Below, in pieces: positions 61,280-64,000 of a DNA stretch of 64,000 nt. The DNA comes from Yersinia ruckeri ATCC 29473 (GTDB lineage: Bacteria; Pseudomonadota; Gammaproteobacteria; Enterobacterales; Enterobacteriaceae). The notes beneath the pieces were generated by a model. It was given only the letters and a program-made list of their open reading frames with translations. It was not told where the DNA came from and made no database searches. The position numbers were made by a program, and so were the translations under genes. Within the stretch, counting starts at the first letter, position 1, and the number at the start of each line of letters is the position of its first letter. Location: NCBI RefSeq assembly GCF_000754815.1, contig NZ_KN150747.1:2700896-2764895 (forward strand). Direction: 5' to 3'.

Positions 61280-62671
61280 ATGAACCTACCGCTTGTAATG
61301 AATGTGCTGATATTTGCCGCACTGCTATTGCTATTGGCGCAAACCCGCCATAAACAATGGAGTCTGGCTAAAAAAGTATTAGCTGGCCTGGCTCTCGGAG
61401 TGATCTTTGGGCTTGGCCTTCAATGGGTTTACGGCTCGGAAAACCCGATACTGAAAGAATCGATTACCTGGTTTAATGTCGTCGGCAACGGCTATGTGCA
61501 ATTACTGCAAATGATCGTCATGCCACTGGTATTCGCCTCAATCCTGAGCGCCGTTGCCAAGCTGCATAACGCGTCTTCTTTAGGGAAAATCAGCTTCCTG
61601 TCTATTGGCACCCTGCTATTTACTACTCTGATTGCGGCGCTAGTCGGTGTATTCGTCACCAACCTGTTCGGTCTCACGGCTGAAGGCCTAGTGCAAGGTA
61701 CTCAGGAAGCGGCTCGTCTGAACGCAATTGAAAGCACCTACTTATCTAAAGTATCAGATCTGAGTGTCCCTCAGCTGATTCTTTCCTTTATTCCTAAAAA
61801 TCCATTTGCCGATCTGACCGGCGCAAACCCAACGTCGATTATTAGCGTGGTTATTTTTGCCACTCTGCTGGGAATGGCTTCACTGCAATTGTTGAAAGAT
61901 GATGTAGAGAAAGGCAAACGCGTTCTGTCAGCTATTGACACCCTGCAATCCTGGGTAATGAAACTGGTTCGTCTGGTGATGAAACTGACCCCATACGGCG
62001 TATTGGCACTGATGACCAAAGTGGTTGCCGGTTCTAACGTGCAAGACATCATCAAGCTGGGTAGCTTCGTTGTCGCTTCTTACCTCGGCTTGGCTATCAT
62101 GTTTGTGGTTCACGGTATTCTGATTGCCATGACTGGCATTAATCCACTGAAATTCTTTAAAAAAATCATGCCGGTACTGACTTTTGCGTTTACCAGTCGC
62201 TCCAGTGCAGCAAGTATCCCGTTGAGTGTAGAAGCACAAACTCGTCGTCTGGGTATTCCTGAGTCCATCGCCAGTTTCTCTGCCTCTTTTGGTGCCACTA
62301 TCGGCCAGAACGGTTGTGCCGGTTTGTATCCGGCTATGTTGGCCGTCATGGTAGCACCGACCGTGGGTATCAACCCTCTGGATCCGGTCTGGATTGCCAC
62401 CTTGGTCGGTATTGTGACTGTCAGTTCTGCGGGTGTTGCCGGTGTCGGCGGCGGTGCAACTTTTGCCGCGTTGATCGTCTTGCCGGCCATGGGACTCCCA
62501 GTCACGCTGGTTGCGCTGTTAATCTCTGTTGAACCCTTGATTGATATGGGTCGTACGGCGCTGAACGTCAGTGGCTCCATGACCGCCGGTACCGTAACCA
62601 GCCAGTTGATGAAACAGACGGATAAAGACATTCTGAACAGTGAAGATGATGTGGAATTAGCTCACCGCTAA
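61280..62671 (+). CDS. tcyP: TcyP L-cystine / proton-type symporter
   Basis: A 463-residue dicarboxylate/amino acid:cation symporter, the same length as E. coli TcyP (YdjN). The start at 61280 ([21 protein letters not shown]) follows GGAGATTTGGGG; an ATG at 61160 adds 40 unsupported residues. Family hallmarks are [19 protein letters not shown] (serine-rich hairpin), [17 protein letters not shown] and the second hairpin [20 protein letters not shown]. It imports cystine in the inner membrane. A cysteine-limitation (CysB) response is known in E. coli; no site was identified here. Confidence 0.96.
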   Translation: MNLPLVMNVLIFAALLLLLAQTRHKQWSLAKKVLAGLALGVIFGLGLQWVYGSENPILKESITWFNVVGNGYVQLLQMIVMPLVFASILSAVAKLHNASSLGKISFLSIGTLLFTTLIAALVGVFVTNLFGLTAEGLVQGTQEAARLNAIESTYLSKVSDLSVPQLILSFIPKNPFADLTGANPTSIISVVIFATLLGMASLQLLKDDVEKGKRVLSAIDTLQSWVMKLVRLVMKLTPYGVLALMTKVVAGSNVQDIIKLGSFVVASYLGLAIMFVVHGILIAMTGINPLKFFKKIMPVLTFAFTSRSSAASIPLSVEAQTRRLGIPESIASFSASFGATIGQNGCAGLYPAMLAVMVAPTVGINPLDPVWIATLVGIVTVSSAGVAGVGGGATFAALIVLPAMGLPVTLVALLISVEPLIDMGRTALNVSGSMTAGTVTSQLMKQTDKDILNSEDDVELAHR

Positions 62672-62695
62672 GGCACCCTGATATTCATTCATAAC

Positions 62696-62728
62696 AAAAA
62701 GGCCGGGCAGCTTAAACCTGTCCGGCCT
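62696..62728 (-). terminator. Terminator between tcyP and amiD
   Basis: AGGCCGG-CAG and CTG-CCGGCCT form a stem; on the minus strand T5 follows, so it ends the amiD transcript and probably also stops tcyP. Confidence 0.85.
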
Positions 62729-62758
62729 CAGACTGCTGACAGACCTCGATCCTGCGAT

Positions 62759-62883
62759 CGCTGGTGGGGAAGACCGGTAGAAGAGTCAAGCGTCCGCACT
62801 AGGGATGGCGTGTAACGCGCCGACAAGGACGTATTCACGGCGTCTTGACGATCCGCTGGTTTTCACCGCAGCGAGCACTTTGT
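62759..62883. repeat. Intergenic palindromic element, possibly a Yersinia repeat family
   Basis: A 125-bp imperfect inverted repeat. The outer arms are CGCTGGTGGGGAAGACC and GGTTTTCACCGCAGCG, the inner arms GTCAAGCGTCCGCAC and GTATTCACGGCGTCTTGAC. The inner part GACGCCGTGAATACGTCC (minus strand) is a motif I associate with repeated intergenic elements in Yersinia. It may be one of the Yersinia palindromic families; the exact family is not certain. It lies in the amiD 3' trailer. Confidence 0.6.
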
Positions 62884-62935
62884 CATTAAACTCCCTTTTT
62901 ATGTTTCTAGAAAACAACTGCATTCTATCGTTCAG

Positions 62936-63769
62936 TTAACTGCGATACTTTTCCACCAATGCCTGAGCAATGGCTTCGGTTTCGACATCCGGTATACCGC
63001 TAAAATCAGCCGGACGGAAATGCATCTGGAAGGCAGTAATCACTTTCAACGTTTCCTCATCCAGCTCACCAGACAGTGGGATTTTGTAACCGTAGGCCAC
63101 CAGCGCTTTCTGAATGGACTCAACCGACGCCAGGTCGTGTTTATTACGCTCGCCAATCAACGCCTGAACCCGAGACTCATCCGGCCAAGCACCGATACCG
63201 GCTTCATATAACCGTTTCCAGGGGAAATAAGGACCGGGATCAGATTTTCGCAACGGTGCTATATCACTGTGAGCAACCACGTCAGTCGGTGAAATATGGT
63301 AGCGGTCAACAATGTCTTTCCCAAGCCGTTCAATCAACTGAATCTGATCTTCATTATACGGGTACCATTTGCGTGCTAAAAATTCGTCGGTGTAGCCTGG
63401 ATTGACGATTTCCACCCCTATAGAGGTATCATTCAGACTGGTTCGCCCTTGCCATTCACTGACACCCGCATGCCAAGCGCGTTTATCTTCTGGTACCAAC
63501 TGTAATACCACCGGTTTGCCACCTTCCTGACGCGGATGCTCCATCACCAAGTAATGGGCGCTGACCTGCTCCTGGGTCAGCAAACGCAAAGACTCAGCAT
63601 CGTCCACCGCCGTATAATGGAATACCAGAAAGCGAACCCGCTCATTTTGCCCTACCGCCGAAAAACGGGCATCAACCTGATAGTCTCCGCGATCAATCAG
63701 TTTATGGGGACTACTCGTACATCCGGCCAAAAGCAGCATCAGTGCCACTGGCAGTAATTTTCTCATCAT
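62936..63769 (-). CDS. amiD: AmiD N-acetylmuramoyl-L-alanine amidase
   Basis: A 277-residue outer-membrane lipoprotein. The signal MMRKLLPVALMLLLAGCTSS has lipobox LAGC. The Amidase_2 domain has zinc ligands in RFLVFHYTAVDD and VVAHSDIAPLRKSDPGPYFPW and LNDTSIGVEIVNPGY, and a C-terminal peptidoglycan-binding domain (SIQKALVAYGYKIPL, VITAFQMHFRPADF) follows. It cleaves the amide bond between MurNAc (or anhydroMurNAc) and L-Ala. E. coli AmiD has 276 residues. Confidence 0.95.
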   Translation of the reverse strand: MMRKLLPVALMLLLAGCTSSPHKLIDRGDYQVDARFSAVGQNERVRFLVFHYTAVDDAESLRLLTQEQVSAHYLVMEHPRQEGGKPVVLQLVPEDKRAWHAGVSEWQGRTSLNDTSIGVEIVNPGYTDEFLARKWYPYNEDQIQLIERLGKDIVDRYHISPTDVVAHSDIAPLRKSDPGPYFPWKRLYEAGIGAWPDESRVQALIGERNKHDLASVESIQKALVAYGYKIPLSGELDEETLKVITAFQMHFRPADFSGIPDVETEAIAQALVEKYRS

Positions 63770-63969
63770 TCACACTCCCTGTTGTTTGATCAAACCGAGT
63801 AACAGTAACTCAGATAAACTAAATGAAATGTAAATAGCCACCTTGATCCCTGCACCATGGATCGCCGCAAGATCAGTCCAATCTGAGGAATATCAGCGTT
63901 AAAGTGAAACAGTATCGTCCGATGATAAACCGATTGCCAAACCACTCGCATAAGCCATGCTGCATGGAA

Positions 63970-63994
63970 AACGGCCCCTGAATCAGGAGCCGTT
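63970..63994 (-). terminator. Hairpin at the right edge, probable terminator of a gene beyond the window
   Basis: AACGGC-CCTG and CAGG-GCCGTT pair with one mismatch; T4 follows on the minus strand. Confidence 0.6.
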
Positions 63995-64000
63995 GAGATA

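Overview
The window is chromosomal DNA of an enterobacterium, most likely a Yersinia species. The evidence is the gene order, which follows the E. coli backbone (suf-ydiI-ydiJ-ydiK-rprA-ppsA-ppsR-aroH; nlpC-btuDC-ihfA-pheTS-rplT-rpmI-infC-thrS; yniA-yniB-hxpB-ydjM-tcyP) but is interrupted by the hemPRSTUV haem-uptake operon, an arn operon and yfeABCD, all typical of Yersinia. HemR is 687 residues, the length I recall for Y. enterocolitica HemR. I cannot name the species from sequence alone.

Layout. 1-5.5 kb: sufABCDSE on the minus strand (sufE cut by the window edge), with a Fur-type palindrome upstream. 6-9.5 kb: menI and ydiJ. 10-16.3 kb: ydiK, the small RNA gene rprA with an RcsB box, ppsA with its regulator ppsR, and aroH. 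16.6-22.8 kb: hemPRSTUV under a Fur-like site. 22.8-25.8 kb: selO, lplA, nlpC. 26-33.4 kb: arnBCADTEF on the minus strand, with a PmrA-type box upstream; arnC carries a one-base frameshift. 33.7-35.7 kb: btuD and btuC without btuE.

35.86-40.51 kb: a strongly deleted P2-like prophage between perfect 24-bp direct repeats in the ihfA terminator. It keeps the C-terminal part of the integrase, the end of gene R, gene S, a YhfG/Fic toxin-antitoxin cargo pair (fic has an in-frame stop), gene V joined by deletion to gene D, an intact ogr activator, a matching TGT-N12-ACA Ogr site, and an unknown membrane-protein cargo gene next to attR.

40.5-47.9 kb: ihfA, pheT, pheS, the pheM leader peptide with its attenuator, rplT, rpmI, infC (ATT start) and thrS. 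48.4-51.8 kb: a looser accessory stretch of small poorly known genes (DUF1622-like, KTSC-domain, a lipoprotein gene out of frame at a T9 run, and orphans). 52-57.4 kb: marC, emtA, and Fur-boxed yfeABCD for iron and manganese uptake. 57.6-63.8 kb: yniA, yniB, hxpB, ydjM, tcyP, an intergenic palindromic element, and amiD.

Common threads: three Fur-type sites (suf, hem, yfe) link iron-sulfur assembly, haem uptake and metal-ion uptake to iron status, while RcsB and PmrA sites link rprA and arn to envelope stress. No tRNA, rRNA, CRISPR array or complete insertion sequence was seen. Apart from the prophage remnant and the 48-52 kb stretch the window is ordinary core genome.
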